A stretch of 64,000 nucleotides of DNA from Datisca glomerata (lineage: Eukaryota > Streptophyta > Magnoliopsida > Cucurbitales > Datiscaceae). Below the pieces are notes generated by a model. That model made no database searches. It had not been told where the DNA came from and was given only the letters and a program-made list of their open reading frames with translations. Made by a program: the position numbers and the translations under genes. The stretch lies in assembly GCA_003255025.1 (NCBI GenBank), contig QANY01007891.1:1394558-1458557 (forward strand), read 5' to 3'. Below, in pieces: positions 20,983-34,598 of this stretch. Each line of letters opens with the position of its first letter. Position 1 is the first letter of the stretch.

Positions 20983-23251
20983 TGTCGAAAAACGTGGCGC
21001 GTGATAAAAAAACGTTTAATAATTTTTTTTTATAAAAAAAGATAAACGCGACGTAATGATTTTTAAGAGTAAAAATTTTTATTGAAAACTTTTTTCAATC
21101 ATATGATTCATTATATATTTATATTTTAAATCTACAACATATAAAGTTATGAATAATATATTTCTTGTAGTCTTAATCAAACGTCCTTGCAAAACTGATC
21201 GATCATCCATCCCACGAAACTGTTCTAGCGATCAGTAGACTCCGAGATCCACATCAAGATCTTTCAAGTCAATCTTCAACGCACTAGGAATGTGAGTGAG
21301 AACGTAGAATATTACAAGACACTTCTGTCTCTAGATGTTCTCAACACATGAAATCTAGAGATTTACTGAGAATGACTTTTGTGAGACGATTCTCTAAAAG
21401 AACGTGATGATTATATTTTTTGAGATTTGATTAACTATTAATCGTAGAGAAAAATCACTCTGCGTAAATGTGTCACAACTCAATTCTCTAATTGATCAAT
21501 TGATAATATGATCAACTAACTAATCAAATGATTCATCAACTTAGGTCATTCAGATAAAATATGTATCTTATTGTTGATAATGACGTATCAGATATTTAGA
21601 GATAATTAAAATTAATATTTAATTTTAAATTACCCAATAAAATAGGCCCCACTGTATAATGGTGCACAACTACAGTGCCACACAATACTGCAGTTGGCAT
21701 GAAGCAATAAAGTGCCTCACGGCACTGTGTGTCACGCCACACTGCAGTGCCATATGACACTGCGGTGTTACACGCCTACTGCTATAGTGCCACGTGGCAC
21801 TACAACAGTCCCTGATGATCTATGATTCTCAATCATTGATTGACACGTGACAATTAATATAAATTAAATATTTATTTTAATCAGAAACATATATAAATAT
21901 TAGTTAATTTAAAATTAATATATCTAATTATCCATATCAACTAAATTATCAGTTATTTCACGAATAACATATTAAGTTGATCCAAATTGTTCTCTAATGA
22001 TAATTTTTAATTATCTAATTTAAAAAATTAGATATTTTATCTCACTTATTGATGATTAGAAAAATAATCGATAATTATTTACATATATAATTTATGAAAA
22101 TTACACACACACACACACATATAATTCAATTAATTAATTCTTAATTAATTAATCATATATAATTATCTCATAATTATGTACTTGCCCCATAATAAAAATT
22201 CATTTGCAAGCCAGTTATTTTCTCATGATCTGAAATATTTACAACCTAGACTGCATAGTATAGAGGTGACTTGTAGACCATGGACCTGTAATCCTATTCT
22301 TGTATAAATCAGATTATTAATTAAACTCTTTAATTAAATAATCTTATTTATTAATTTCATTATTACTCCACTATAAATATGAAATTGAACTCTTAACGAT
22401 TATAGAATGTATTTATAGGGTATTCTCATGTAGTCCACTAGTATAATAAATTCATGTAATTTTGTCCTCCATTTTTTTGTTCATAAATTAGATATGGTCA
22501 AAATTATCATTTTACCCCTCTAAATGCCTATTGATGCTTAAGTACTATTAATCCAATAGTGAATGTCTAATTTATAATCTTATTATAAATTTGAGCTCAA
22601 TAAACATTCAGTTCCATAATTAATATTTAAGGAAACCAATATACGATCCGTTAGGAAAGCTTGGATTCCGAATATTGTAAGATCATGTTCTCAGTCGTCC
22701 ATATCACTGAATCTCCAAAACAAAAGCCACTAGCATGTTTTACAGACAAACTTTAACGAATGAATCAAAAGATCCAGTAAACATGTATAAAAGTTCATGA
22801 TTACTTAAGATTCAGTTTGATCTACATATAATCATCAAATTGATGTGTATTAAATCTTTATTTTAAATGGCATGTTGATAAAGATATTAATTCACATCGA
22901 TCAAGCCATATAATCTCATTATATAAAGTACATTTACTAACATGTCTATCCACATCAATGATCCGAATCTAGATCACACACATTCATAATGCTTAGTGAA
23001 TCGTACTACCAACCATTCATTAAAAATTCCGTACTTTAATATGTTGCTGACAATTTTATTCATTATTTACTATCTTAATCCTCTCATACTAATGCAAAAT
23101 CAATAGTCTCATTAATGAATATGAAATTTTCTTATATTTATATAATTTATTCAACAATAATTTAATAGAATAATTATAAAAAAAATGTAATCCTCATTAA
23201 ATTTCATATCAAAATGTAAATATACATGCTTTGAGGGCATAACCCCCAACA
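20983..23251 (-). repeat. 3' LTR of copia C
   Basis: LTR of 2269 bases. On the minus strand it starts TGTTGGGGGTTATGCCC and ends TTTTTCGACA. It contains an AC microsatellite near 22104-22121 and a stretch with repeated short palindromic GTGCCAC/CACTGCAG words (about 21650-21800). Confidence 0.87.
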
Positions 23252-23263
23252 ATCTCTCACTTG
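23252..23263 (-). other. Polypurine tract of copia C
   Basis: On the minus strand CAAGTGAGAGAT immediately precedes the 3' LTR, the same tract as in element A. Confidence 0.8.
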
Positions 23264-23269
23264 CCCGAA

Positions 23270-26200
23270 AGTAAATGTGGCATCTATCTTAATCTCATGT
23301 TATGCATGTGACCCTCAGATGACTTGGTAGAAAGTGTCTTTGTAAAAGGATCAACCAGGTTCTGTTCTGACGTTGTCTTCATAACAGTCACATCCCCTCC
23401 ATGCACGATCTCTCTTATAAGATGATATTTCCTTTCTATGTGCTCGACCCTCTTGTGACTCCTCGGTTCCTTGGAACTCGCTACCGCCCCACTATTATCA
23501 CACTATAGGATCAGTGACTTGTCCATATCTGAAACTACTTTCAGATATAGAATTTTTTGAGCCACACTGCTTCTTTTGCAGCTTCATAAGTAGTTATATA
23601 TTCTACTTCCATAGTGGAATCTGCAATGCTGGATTGTTTAATACTTCTTCAGACTATAGTTCCACCACCTAGGGTGAATACTGATCTAGATGTCGACTTT
23701 CGACTGTCTTTGTCTGATTGAAAATCAGAATTAGCATATCCAGTGGGGTTCAAGTTACAACTTGAATAAACAAGCATATAGTTTCTCGTTCTCCTAAGAT
23801 ACTTAAGAATGTGCTTTATTGCAATCGAGTGTTCCAAACCTGGATTTGATTGATAACGAATGACAATTATCGCTGCATAACAAATGTCTAGTCTCGTGCA
23901 CAACATGACATACATGAGACTTCAAACTGGTGAAGTATATGGAACCTTTCTCCCACATGTTTCCTCCTAAGGTAGCTTAGGACATTGTTCATTGGAGATG
24001 ACAATTCCATTTTTAGTCGGTAGTTAACCTTTCTTGGAATTCTCCATAGAGAATCTCTCCAGCACCTTATCAATATAAGATGCATGAGAAAATGTCAAAG
24101 GCTTGTTCTTTCTATCCCTTAGGATTTGGATGCGTAAAACATAGTTCGCTTCTCTCAAATCTTTCATTTGAAATTTCTCAACTAACAACTTTTTTAATTT
24201 TGACAGAGTTTCTACATCATTCCTAATGAGTAGAATATCATCAACATAAAAAACTAAGAAAACCGCTATCTTATCTTTGATGTATTTATAAACACATGCT
24301 TCGTCAACATTTTTCTCGAAGCCATAAGTCTTGATAATCTCATCAAAGATAAGATTCCAAAATCTAGATGCTTGCTTTAATCCATAAATGATTTTGCCCT
24401 TTTTGTATGAACTCTTCTGATTGTATCATATAGATGTTTTCTTCAAGAGAGATATTCAGAAAAAGTTGTCTTGGCGTCCATTTGCTATAACTCATAGTCA
24501 AAACTAGCGGCAATGGACAAAAGGATACGAATGGATTTTAACATGGCCACAAGAGAGAATGTTTCTTCATTATCGACTCCCTCCCTTTATGTATAGCCCC
24601 TGGCTACTAACCGTGCCTCAAAAATTTCTACTTTTCCATCTACATCTCTTTTCTTCTTGAAGATCCATTTACATCTAATGGGCCTGGCTTCTTTAGGTGG
24701 ATCTACAAGTTCCCAGATGGAATTGGAATACATAGATTCCATTTCCTGGTTCATGGCATCTTGTCGTTTCTCCATTTTAGGATCATCCATTGCTTCTTCA
24801 TACGATAATGGATCGCTCATATCAATGTCTGATACTCGGACATGTACCTCTAGTTTGTAGTGTACTGGTTGTCTCAACCCTTCCACTATGACGTTGCGCC
24901 GGGATTTCCTTTGCAAGCACTGTGGTTTCTCTGGTTGTCATTTATCAGAAGAAATTGAAGATGGTCTGATCTCATTAGCCGCCAATTCCTCGAGAAATAC
25001 TTTGCTTCGAGGTTTGTAGTTTTGCATATAGTCATGCTCGAAAAATGTTGTATTTGTCGACACAAGTACCTTTTGATCGTTATGACTATAAAAATACCCA
25101 CCTCTAGTCTCTGGAGTATAGCCAATGAATATGCATATTTCAGACCTTGAGTCTAACTTTCCAGTCTTAGATCTAAGAACGTGAGCTGAACACCCCCATA
25201 TACGGAAATGACGTAAACTGGATTTGGAGCCATTCCATAACTCTAAACGCGTCTTGCTTATAGATTTAGAATGCACTACATTCAAAATATAAATTGTCGT
25301 GTGTAGTGCATATCCCCAAAATATAAGTGACAGTGATGAGTAGCTTAATAACGACATAACCATATCCAATAAGGTTTAGTTTCTCCTCTCTGCAACACCA
25401 TTTTACTGTGGCGTTCCAGGTGTTGTGAGTTGGAATAGGATTTCACACTCCAGCAAATAATCCTTGAATTCTAAATCCAAGTATTCACTGCCTCGTTCGG
25501 ATCAAAGAATTTTCAATGATTTAACTAATTACTTTTCAGCTTTAGTTTTGAAGTCTTTAAACTTTTCAAAAGTTTCATACTTTCTTTGCATTAGGTAAGT
25601 ATAATCATATCTTGAGTAATCGCCAATAAAAGTGACGAAATACTCATACTCACCTCTAGCTTGTACATTAATCAGTCCATAGGCACCACTGTGTACTAGT
25701 TCAAGTGGTTCCTTGGCTCTTTGGCCCTTTTCTGTGAAAGGCCTCTTGGTCATTTTACCCTATAGACAAGATTCACAAATAAGGAGAGTTCCATCTTTTA
25801 GTTCTCTCAAAGCACCATGCTTTGTTAACCTATTTAACCTATCTAGATTAATATGTTCTAACCTAAGATGCCAAATATATGTATTATCATCATCATGAGA
25901 AACTCTATGTCGTTTGTTACTCTTAGGTTTTGCTACATTAAGTAATTCAAAATTATTTAATGCACGTTTAGTCGTTTTAAGCATACACAGTCCGTTTATA
26001 ACTTTTGCATGACAAATATCGTATTCATTTTTTGAAATAATAAACTCTTTATTAATAAAAGAAGTTTTGAATAATTGTTCTTGCAAAAATGAAAGAGAAA
26101 TCAAATTTCTCAAAAATCCGGAAATATAATAAACATCGTTCAAAACTAAATAATTATATCCAAAAAGTAAATGGACTGTCCCTAATGCTTTAACTGGCAT

Positions 26201-26345
26201 GAGCGCACCACTGTCAACTCTCAAAACGACTTCGCCATCAGCCAGCTCCCTTGATAAATCAAGCATTTACAAAGAAGAACATACATGGTTAGTGACACCT
26301 GAATCAAGTATCCAGAATGACAAATCATATTCCACTAAACAAGCT
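23270..26345 (-). pseudogene. Degenerate pol of copia C (PR-INT-RT-RNase H)
   Basis: Read leftward from 26345: protease WILDSGVTNHVCSS with an intact D-S-G (about 26300-26345). Gag-pre-integrase follows (WHLRLEHINLDRLNRL near 25835-25890), then integrase core (EPLELVHSGAYG near 25680-25710) and integrase C-terminus (25369-24938). RT starts with SIWELVDPP and RCKWIFKKKRDVDGK (24780-24660), and the catalytic FYVDDILL is near 24225-24260. RT ends with MLCTRLDICY (about 23885-23915), and RNase H continues to a DPFTKTLSTK end near 23340. The order PR-INT-RT-RH is diagnostic of Ty1-copia. Numerous stops and frameshifts are present. Confidence 0.87.
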
Positions 26346-26380
26346 TCAAGAGCAAGTAAATCATATTTACCTTTTTTTTT

Positions 26381-27169
26381 TCAGTTCGGAGAGATACTTG
26401 TTACAGTTTCTCTTCCATTGACCTTCTTCAACTCCACATGGAAACATTTTTTCTTGGGCTTGTTGTCGTTATTGTTCTTCTTGACTTTTGAAGATGTCTT
26501 GGCTTTCTTCCCTTTTCTTGTTCTTACTTTTGCCCTTACCTTTGATCTTCTTCCTCTTGTTACTTTTAACAGTGGAAGAAGGTTTTTGCTCGATAACATT
26601 TTCCTCTCCCTCTTTGTTCATTCTAAGGTTGAGTGCCTCAAAAGTCTGCAGTTTATTCAACAATTGGGTCATGTTGAATTGTAACTTGTTCATAACATAA
26701 TTGGTCGTGAATGCAGAAAAAGCTGGTGTGATCGATTCAAGTATAATGCTAACTTGAGTCCGCTCATCAATGGTCGTCCCATGTACTCTTGCTTCGTGCT
26801 TTATGTTTATCATGTTCAAAACATGTTCTCTCACAGAAGTACTATTTCTCATCTTAGTCGTCATATAGCTCCTAATGGACTCATGACGACTTTGATCAAA
26901 CTGCTGGCCAAACATCACTTGTAGAGATTCCATAATCTCATAGGCAGCCTCCATGATTTCATTCTTGGTATGATCCAAACATCATATTTATCCCTAACAT
27001 TCTTATGGGCATTAGCAGTGGGCTCCTCAGGACATTTCTCAGCAAGAACGAACATATGATTCTCACAAATCAGCATTATGTTCATATTTGATTTTCAACG
27101 TATGAAATTATCACCATTCAATTTTTCAAGAGCGAGTAAAGTAACAACAAGGTTGCTCATGGTAGACAT
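26381..27169 (-). pseudogene. Degenerate gag of copia C
   Basis: Starts at ATG 27167-27169 with a copia gag N-terminus (LEKLNGDNFIR, then TGA where the conserved Trp is expected). A frameshift near 26975 leads into the gag body 26978-26469 (GQQFDQSRHESIRSYM...MNKLQFNMTQLLNKLQ). The lysine-rich tail continues in a different frame at 26599-26381, where the zinc knuckle is scrambled (only KKKCFH is recognisable). As in element A, the first lesion converts the same conserved Trp to TGA. Confidence 0.85.
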
Positions 27170-29034
27170 TATAATGACAACTGAATTTTAAAACATACAA
27201 GATTCAATATAATTGATAAATATCTAGAATTCAAAAAGTAAACGTGATGCATGAACGAACATAATAAACACACAAATTAAACATTTACTAAACACGATAA
27301 AACAACCCAGCGATTAATGTGTTGCCTTAGGGTCAGTCAGATTAACCTCAGACTGTCTATGAAACTTTCTCATCCTTATTAATTAAAACTTAAAATATCT
27401 CATATTTTCTCTTTTAACAATAAAATATCACTTGTTCGGTCAAGTCACAACTATTCACATGAAAGCTTAATTGTGATTTTGTAAGTGCAACTCATCATTT
27501 CAGATTTCATAACTTCATTTAGAATATGCCGCCTTAGGATCGGTCAAAACTAAATTATATCACTTCCTCCTATCTTCTTAAGAAATCCAACCTTGTTATT
27601 GGTACAGCTCGAAACCTTTCTTAGGGGGATGAAAACAAATCCATCTCAAGACCCTTACTACACCTCACGGTGGTGTACTGATGATTGAGACCATAGGTTA
27701 CATTGGCATGTAAACCTTCTCCCACTCATTATTTTAGGATTATGTGTTTTTATTTTAACTAATCAATTAATTCAAAATTAATTACAAGTTAAAATAATAA
27801 CCCTATGAATATTTAATAATCAATTATGTCAATCTCATTAGTCTAAGTTCATTTAGCCTTCTAAAGCGCCTAAGTCATAACTAGGTGAACTTAGATTAAC
27901 TATTTAATTATATTCATCAAACTTTAATGGAACTCTTTTACTAAAATCGGTTATCCTAAAGGTTACTAAGGCCCTTAGTGTGATGTGATTATCAAGTTTT
28001 AACTAATTAAAATCTAGCAGTTTACATGCAATTGATTTTATAAAACAATACATATAAACATATTAGGACAATCCTAATAGATAATGTTTTTACTGATGAG
28101 ATGCATAATTAAATAAAACTGTGTAAGAATTTCATGCATACCACGAGATCGACTAATGCATGAAAATGTTATCAAACATAACAATTAAATAATTATTTAA
28201 TAATTAAATAAAATAATAATGGACCGAATAACTATTGAGTATCTCTAAATTATAATCATTTAAAATAAAGAAATAAAGTTACAACGTGGACTTCAAGAAT
28301 ACATATTTCTCAAATATTGCCTTCTCATCCTAATGTCTATCTTCATAATCTTAAAGTTTCGAACAAAAAATCCTTTTAATTAGAAAAAAACTATTTTTCT
28401 TAATTAAAATTAATTTATATAATTATCTTTTTAAAAATAGTTGACTTTGACTTAGTCAAATAAATATTTTATTTGATTTGGTCAAATCCAATCAACCTAT
28501 TAATTTTTGATTTTCATAAAATTAAAAAAATAATATTTAATTTTAAAATTACTTTAATTTCAAATTTTAAAAAGATAATTGATAGATTTAGTGTTATCAT
28601 CAAAATCTGCAGTGATAGGGTTAGTTGTTATCATGGTTTCTGTGAAACTTCTCTAAATGTGATAACAGTTGCCACCGACCACCACCCACCAGCAGATCTG
28701 CCATCGCCGACCAGAATTCTAAAAACTTTCTATTTCTTTTCTTTTTCCTTCCTCATTCGTCTCGTGCATTCTTCATTTCTCACGATCGGAGTAATTACAA
28801 GAAATATTTTAAATAAAATTAGAAAAATTCCTACGTCTCAAAACAACTTACACAAGATCTAAGGAAAAATTAAAGAACAAACTCTAACCCACCCAATAAT
28901 CACCATACAATTAACGATCCATTATTTTTCATACATTCAAAAAAACATAACCATCAATTCTTCATACATATCTCATAGTATATGAATAATGCAAGAAAAC
29001 TCACACATCATTTAACATATAAATATATAAAAAT
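27170..29034 (-). other. Untranslated leader of copia C
   Basis: About 1.9 kb between primer-binding site and gag with no recognisable coding sequence. The open frame 28473-28862 on the plus strand shows no family signature and lies antisense to the element. Confidence 0.65.
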
Positions 29035-29050
29035 CTCTATGATACCAATT
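29035..29050 (-). other. Primer-binding site of copia C (tRNA-iMet type)
   Basis: On the minus strand AATTGGTATCATAGAG follows the 5' LTR end after two bases. TGGTATCA is the initiator tRNA-Met complementary core; the expected following GAGC is altered. Confidence 0.8.
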
Positions 29051-29052
29051 AT

Positions 29053-31314
29053 TGAAAAACGCGGTGCGTGTGCAACAGAGGCGTTTAAATTTTGTTTAAT
29101 AAAAATAAATCTTTTTGATAAAAAGAAAAACAAGTGCGGCGCAACGATTTCCAAAAATAAAAACTTTTATTGAAAACTCTTTTAAGTCATGATACATTAT
29201 ATATTTATATATTAAATCTACAATATACAAGGTTAGGAATCATATTCATTTTATAGTCTTAATCAAGCGTGCTTGCAAAACCGATCGATCCTCCGTCCCA
29301 CGAAATCGTTCCAACGATCAATAGACTCTGAGATCTACACCAAGATCTTACAAGTCAATCCTTAATGAACTAGGACGTGTGTGGGCACGTATAATATTAC
29401 AAAACACTTTTTCTATCTCTAGATGTTCTCACCACATGAAATCTAGAGATTTACTGAGAAGGACTTTTGTGAGATGATTTTCTAAAAGAACGTGATGATT
29501 ATTCTTTTTAAGATTTGATTAAATATTAATCGTAAAGAAAAATTCTGCTGAGCAATTGTGTTCACAACTCAATTCTCTAATTGATCAACTGATGATCTGA
29601 TCAACTAATCAACTGATCCATCAATTTAGGCCATTTGAATAAAATATGTATCTTATTCTTGATGATGGCGTATAAGATATTTATGGATAATTAAAATTAA
29701 AATTCAATTTCAAATTGCACAATACAATGGAACCCACTGTATAATGGTGCACAACTACAGTGCCACACAGCACTGTAGTTGGCATGAAGCAAAATAGTGC
29801 CTGATGGCATTGTGTGTCACGCCACATTGTAGTGCCAGTGTTACACGCCTACTATTATATCTCCACGTGGCACTACAATAGTTCATGATGATCTACGATC
29901 GACACGTGGTAATTACTGTAGATTAAATATTTACTTTAATTAGAAAAATATCTAGATATTAGTTAATTCAAAATTAACATATCTGATTATCCATATCAAC
30001 TAACTTATCTGTTATATCACAAATAACAGATTTAGTTGATCCAAATTATTATCTAATAATAATTTAATTATCTAATTTCATAAATTATATATTTTATCTC
30101 ACTTATCGATAATTAAAAAAATAATCGATAATTATTTATATATATAATTTTTCAAAATCACACACACACACGCACCACGCACACACGCACACATAAATAA
30201 TTCAATTAATTAATTCTTAATTAATTAATCACGCATGATTATGTATTTGCCAAATAATAAAAATTCCTTTGAAATCAATTATTTTCTCTGTGTCCTAAAT
30301 ATTCACACTCTAAACTGCGTAGTATAGAGGTGACTTGCGGATCATGGACCTATAATCCTAAGCTCTAATAAATCAAATTATAAATTAAACTCTTTAATTA
30401 AATAATTTTATTTATTAATTTCATTATTACTCCACTATAAATATGGAATTGAACTCTTAGTCATTATATAATGTATTTATAGGGTATTCTCATGTAGTCC
30501 ACTGATATAATAAATTCATGTAGTTCTGTCCTCCAATTTTTTGTTCGTAAATTAGAGCTAGTCAAGATTACCGTTTTACCCCTCTAAATACCTCTTGATC
30601 CTTAACTATTATTAATCCACTAGTGAATGACTAATTTATAATCTTATTATAAATTTGAGCTCAATAACCATTTAGTTCCAGAATTAACATTTAAGGGAAC
30701 CAATATATGATCTGTTAAGAAAGCTTGGATTCTAAATCTTGTAAGATCATGTTTCCAGCCGTCCATATCACTGAATCTCCAAAATAAAGCCGCTAGCCTG
30801 TTTTACAAACAAACCCTAACGAGTGAATAAAAAAATCAAATAGACATGTATAAGAGTTCATGACTACTCAAGATTCAGACTGATCTACATATGATCATCA
30901 AATTGATGTATATTAAATCTTTATTATAAATGACATGTTGATAAAGATATTAATTCACATCGGTCCAGTCATATATAGTCTCATTATATAAAGTACTTTC
31001 ACTAAGATGTCATCCACATCAATGATCCGGATCAAGATCACACACATTCATAATGCTTAGTGAACCGTATTAGCAACCATTCATTAAAGATTTTATACTT
31101 TAATATGTTGCTGATAATTTTATTCATCATCTATGATCTTAATCCTCTCGTACTAATATAAAATCATAATATCATTAATGAATATAATTTTTTTAGATAT
31201 TTATATAAATTATTCAACAATAATTTAATAAAACAATTATAAGTAAAATGTAATCTTCATTAAATTTTATATCAAAATGCCAATACATATACTTTGAGGA
31301 CATAACCCCTTACA
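29053..31314 (-). repeat. 5' LTR of copia C
   Basis: LTR of 2262 bases, minus strand, starting TGTAAGGGGTTATG and ending CGCGTTTTTCA. It matches 20983-23251 along its whole length with many substitutions. It contains a degenerate AC repeat near 30159-30193. Confidence 0.87.
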
Positions 31315-31520
31315 ACCATCACTGTTGGTCGATGTGGCATCCTCACATTGGGGAGTATTCCTTTTGCCTTTGTCACTTTTCACCATCACATGTACCACTA
31401 CACTATATGGGTTCTCCTGTTGTACATTCTTCCTTTTTGTTTTTTTCCTCACTACCACTATACTGCCTATCACCAGCTAACTGCTCCGTCCTCCTCCGGC
31501 CAACTTCCGGTTATTCTTTC
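31315..31520 (-). pseudogene. LINE piece 3: ORF1 middle
   Basis: A 206-base LINE ORF1 segment stranded between element C (left) and element D (right). Its minus-strand frame ends in CEDATSTNSDG at the C boundary and continues in frame on the other side of C (from 20982, IVAEEGMDEVYF). At its right end the sequence TTCTTTC matches the D target site. Confidence 0.8.
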
Positions 31521-32438
31521 TGTTGTTCGTAGTGATGGAACAATATTCTTTCATAAACCAACTATTACAATGGAAATAGAACAAATAACATAGATGCAAC
31601 TGAAATAATTACAATGAAAATTATTAGAACTAATACATGGAAATAAATGGAAAAAATAATACAATTGAAATTGTAATAATTAAAACAGAAATAAGATGAA
31701 GATCGATGATTGCCTGTGAGTAATGTCCTAAAGAGAATGATCGTCCTCCACAGGGTTCTTGGAGACTACGACGAATTGTCTTTGCAGGATACAACGATCA
31801 AAGCTAGAGTACAACAACCAATTATCAGACTCTCTCAGAACTTTGTGTACCTCTCTCTCAATATGCAAGAAAATCAAAAAATGCAACAGTTTAATTTTGG
31901 TGATCAAAACGAAGTAGGATTTTGTGTTCTCACACACTATCTTTTAAAACGTGTATAGCTTGAGGAGCAAGCCAAAATCGTGTGGTTAGTGTTGATAAGA
32001 TCATGCACGAAAATGAGAGTGTAGATAGTCCAGCACAAATTATGTTTGGAGATATTTGCTAGCTTTGACAAATTCAAAGCTCTAAGCCTTCCTCTCCAAG
32101 TAAATAATCAAAATAAATTTTGTCTAAAAAATATTTCTTTGATCCGGACCGGACCAAACCGAACCGAGCTGAGCCAGTCAGACATAAGACGGTGGCGGCG
32201 TGCGCGTATATTTGGGGAGAGGATCATGTGCCATCTAGGTCCTCCCTTCTCCATAAAATGTGGGGTGCCCTTTGGGGCTTACCCCAAGGCATGAGTGTTG
32301 GGTTTATAAACCCAACATATTTTTCTTGAGTTTCTAATGTGGGACTAAATCTCACTCTATATCACATCACACACTTTCATTCACACTTTTTATTTTGTTT
32401 CTTTCTTTTGACTTCTCTTTCCTTTATTATCTCCAACA
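31521..32438 (-). repeat. 3' LTR of copia D
   Basis: LTR of 918 bases, starting on the minus strand TGTTGGAGATAATAAAGG and ending CGAACAACA. It is followed at 32439-32450 by a polypurine tract (CATGTAGGAGAT on the minus strand). It matches 34599-35283 by eye. Confidence 0.85.
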
Positions 32439-33320
<882 letters not shown>

Positions 33321-33416
33321 CAATGAACTTCTATGAAATGGTTTCACGGGATTTAGCCAATTGTCTTGATCGTGGGATATCATTGAGAAATAGGAATCCG
33401 TGTTATCAAAAGATTT
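33321..33416 (-). pseudogene. ycf2: ycf2 fragment, minus orientation (plastid)
   Basis: The minus strand encodes [20 protein letters not shown] and then [12 protein letters not shown], a highly conserved segment of plastid Ycf2. It meets the oppositely oriented ycf2 fragment at about 33408-33416 through the shared AAAGATTT. Confidence 0.88.
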
Positions 33417-33585
33417 GTCTAAGTCACTTCGTTTCTTTTTGTCCAAGTTACTTCTTTTTTTGTCCAAGTTTCTTCTCTTTTTGTCTAACTCACTTCCTTT
33501 TTTCTTTGTGAGTTTCGGGAATATCCCCATTCATAGGTCCGAGATCCACATCTATGAATTGAAAGGTCCGAATGATCAACTCTGC
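33408..33585 (+). pseudogene. ycf2: ycf2 fragment, plus orientation (plastid)
   Basis: The plus strand encodes [18 protein letters not shown], ending with [15 protein letters not shown], another conserved Ycf2 segment. In plastid Ycf2 this lies shortly N-terminal to the segment found in the neighbouring minus fragment, so the two pieces form an inverted junction rather than a continuous gene. Confidence 0.88.
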
Positions 33586-33876
33586 GCACCAACTAGTTAC
33601 GAAATCACATTGATAGCCGCTACTCGTGTCCTAGCGCGTCTGAGAGCTAGATTTGCCTCAATTGTTTGTCTCTTGCCTTCAGCTTTACTCAAGTTAGCTT
33701 CCACTATTTCAAGAGTTTGCTGAGCTTCTTGTGGATCAATGTCACTACCCTTCTCCGCATCATTTACTAAAACAGTAATCTCATTATTGCCTATTCTAGC
33801 AAAACCACCCATCAGAGCCATGGTTAACCATTGGTCATTAAGGCGTATTCGCAAAGTACCTATTGCCACATTGGAG
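33586..33876 (-). pseudogene. atpE: atpE 3' fragment (plastid ATP synthase epsilon)
   Basis: The minus-strand frame ends at 33597 and contains [20 protein letters not shown] and the conserved [17 protein letters not shown], ending AAINVIS-stop. This is the C-terminal two thirds of the plastid ATP synthase CF1 epsilon subunit. The N-terminal third is missing, and the apparent start lies in copia D sequence (LFSN). Not a functional gene. Confidence 0.9.
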
Positions 33877-34598
33877 AACAACTGCTTAATGGTATTATGT
33901 CTTCATCTGATATGTATAGACTTACCATTATACACATTATTTTTCACTCTAAAGGTTGTTAGCCATATTGTCATAATGGACACATATTGCTGACACTAGT
34001 TTTGGCCACATTGGTATATCTTTCAAGAAATTCCTGAGCCATTCTTCTTCTTCACAAGCCTCGTCCAAAGCTATGAATTCAGATTCCATAGTTGAACGAG
34101 CTATACAGGTCTGCTTAGACCTCCACGAGATAGCTCCACCACCTAGGGTAAAAACATATCTACTAGTAGATTTAGTTTCTAAACTGTGATATCCAGTTAG
34201 CATCATTAAATATTTCTATCATCGGTGGATAGGTTGAGTAGTGTAATCCATACTTCATAGTGAATTTTAAGTACCTCAGTACTCTTACCAATGTACTTCA
34301 GTGATCACGTCCAAGATTACTAGTATATCTTACCAGCCTTTCTACTAAATAGGCTATATCAGATCTGGTGTAATTTTTTATATACATTAAACTCCTAATT
34401 ATTTGTGAGTACTCCAATTGAGATACTCCAACTCTATTATTCTTCCTCAACTTACAGTTTGGGTCGAACGGAGTTACTGCAGCTTTGCTTTCATATTGCC
34501 CAAACCTTTTCAAAATCTTTTCTACATAATGGGACTGGGTAAGGATATATTCATTTTCAGTTCACTTTACTTGAATTCCAAGAATGACATATACTTGA
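33877..34598 (-). pseudogene. Copia D RT C-terminus and RNase H N-terminal half
   Basis: The minus strand gives RT C-terminal motifs (YILTQSHYVEKILKRFGQYE near 34500-34560, SLMYIKNYTRSDIAYLVERL near 34340-34400). RNase H follows ([20 protein letters not shown] near 34090-34160) and ends [18 protein letters not shown] at the plastid insertion. Frameshifts and stops are present. Confidence 0.82.

Larger units (their letters stand above)
20983..31314 (-). mobile_element. Ty1-copia retrotransposon C, full structure
   Basis: Minus-strand copia element of about 10.3 kb with both LTRs: 5' LTR 29053-31314, primer-binding site 29035-29050, leader, gag, protease, integrase, RT, RNase H, polypurine tract 23252-23263 and 3' LTR 20983-23251. 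The perfect TSD ACCAT (20978-20982 and 31315-31319) is present, and removing the element restores LINE ORF1. The LTRs differ at many positions and by small indels, and the coding region has many stops, so insertion was not recent. Confidence 0.9.

Noticed and set aside
26199..26700. Plus-strand open frames rich in Phe/Leu opposite the copia C gag
   Set aside because: Antisense shadow of a lysine-rich gag tail.
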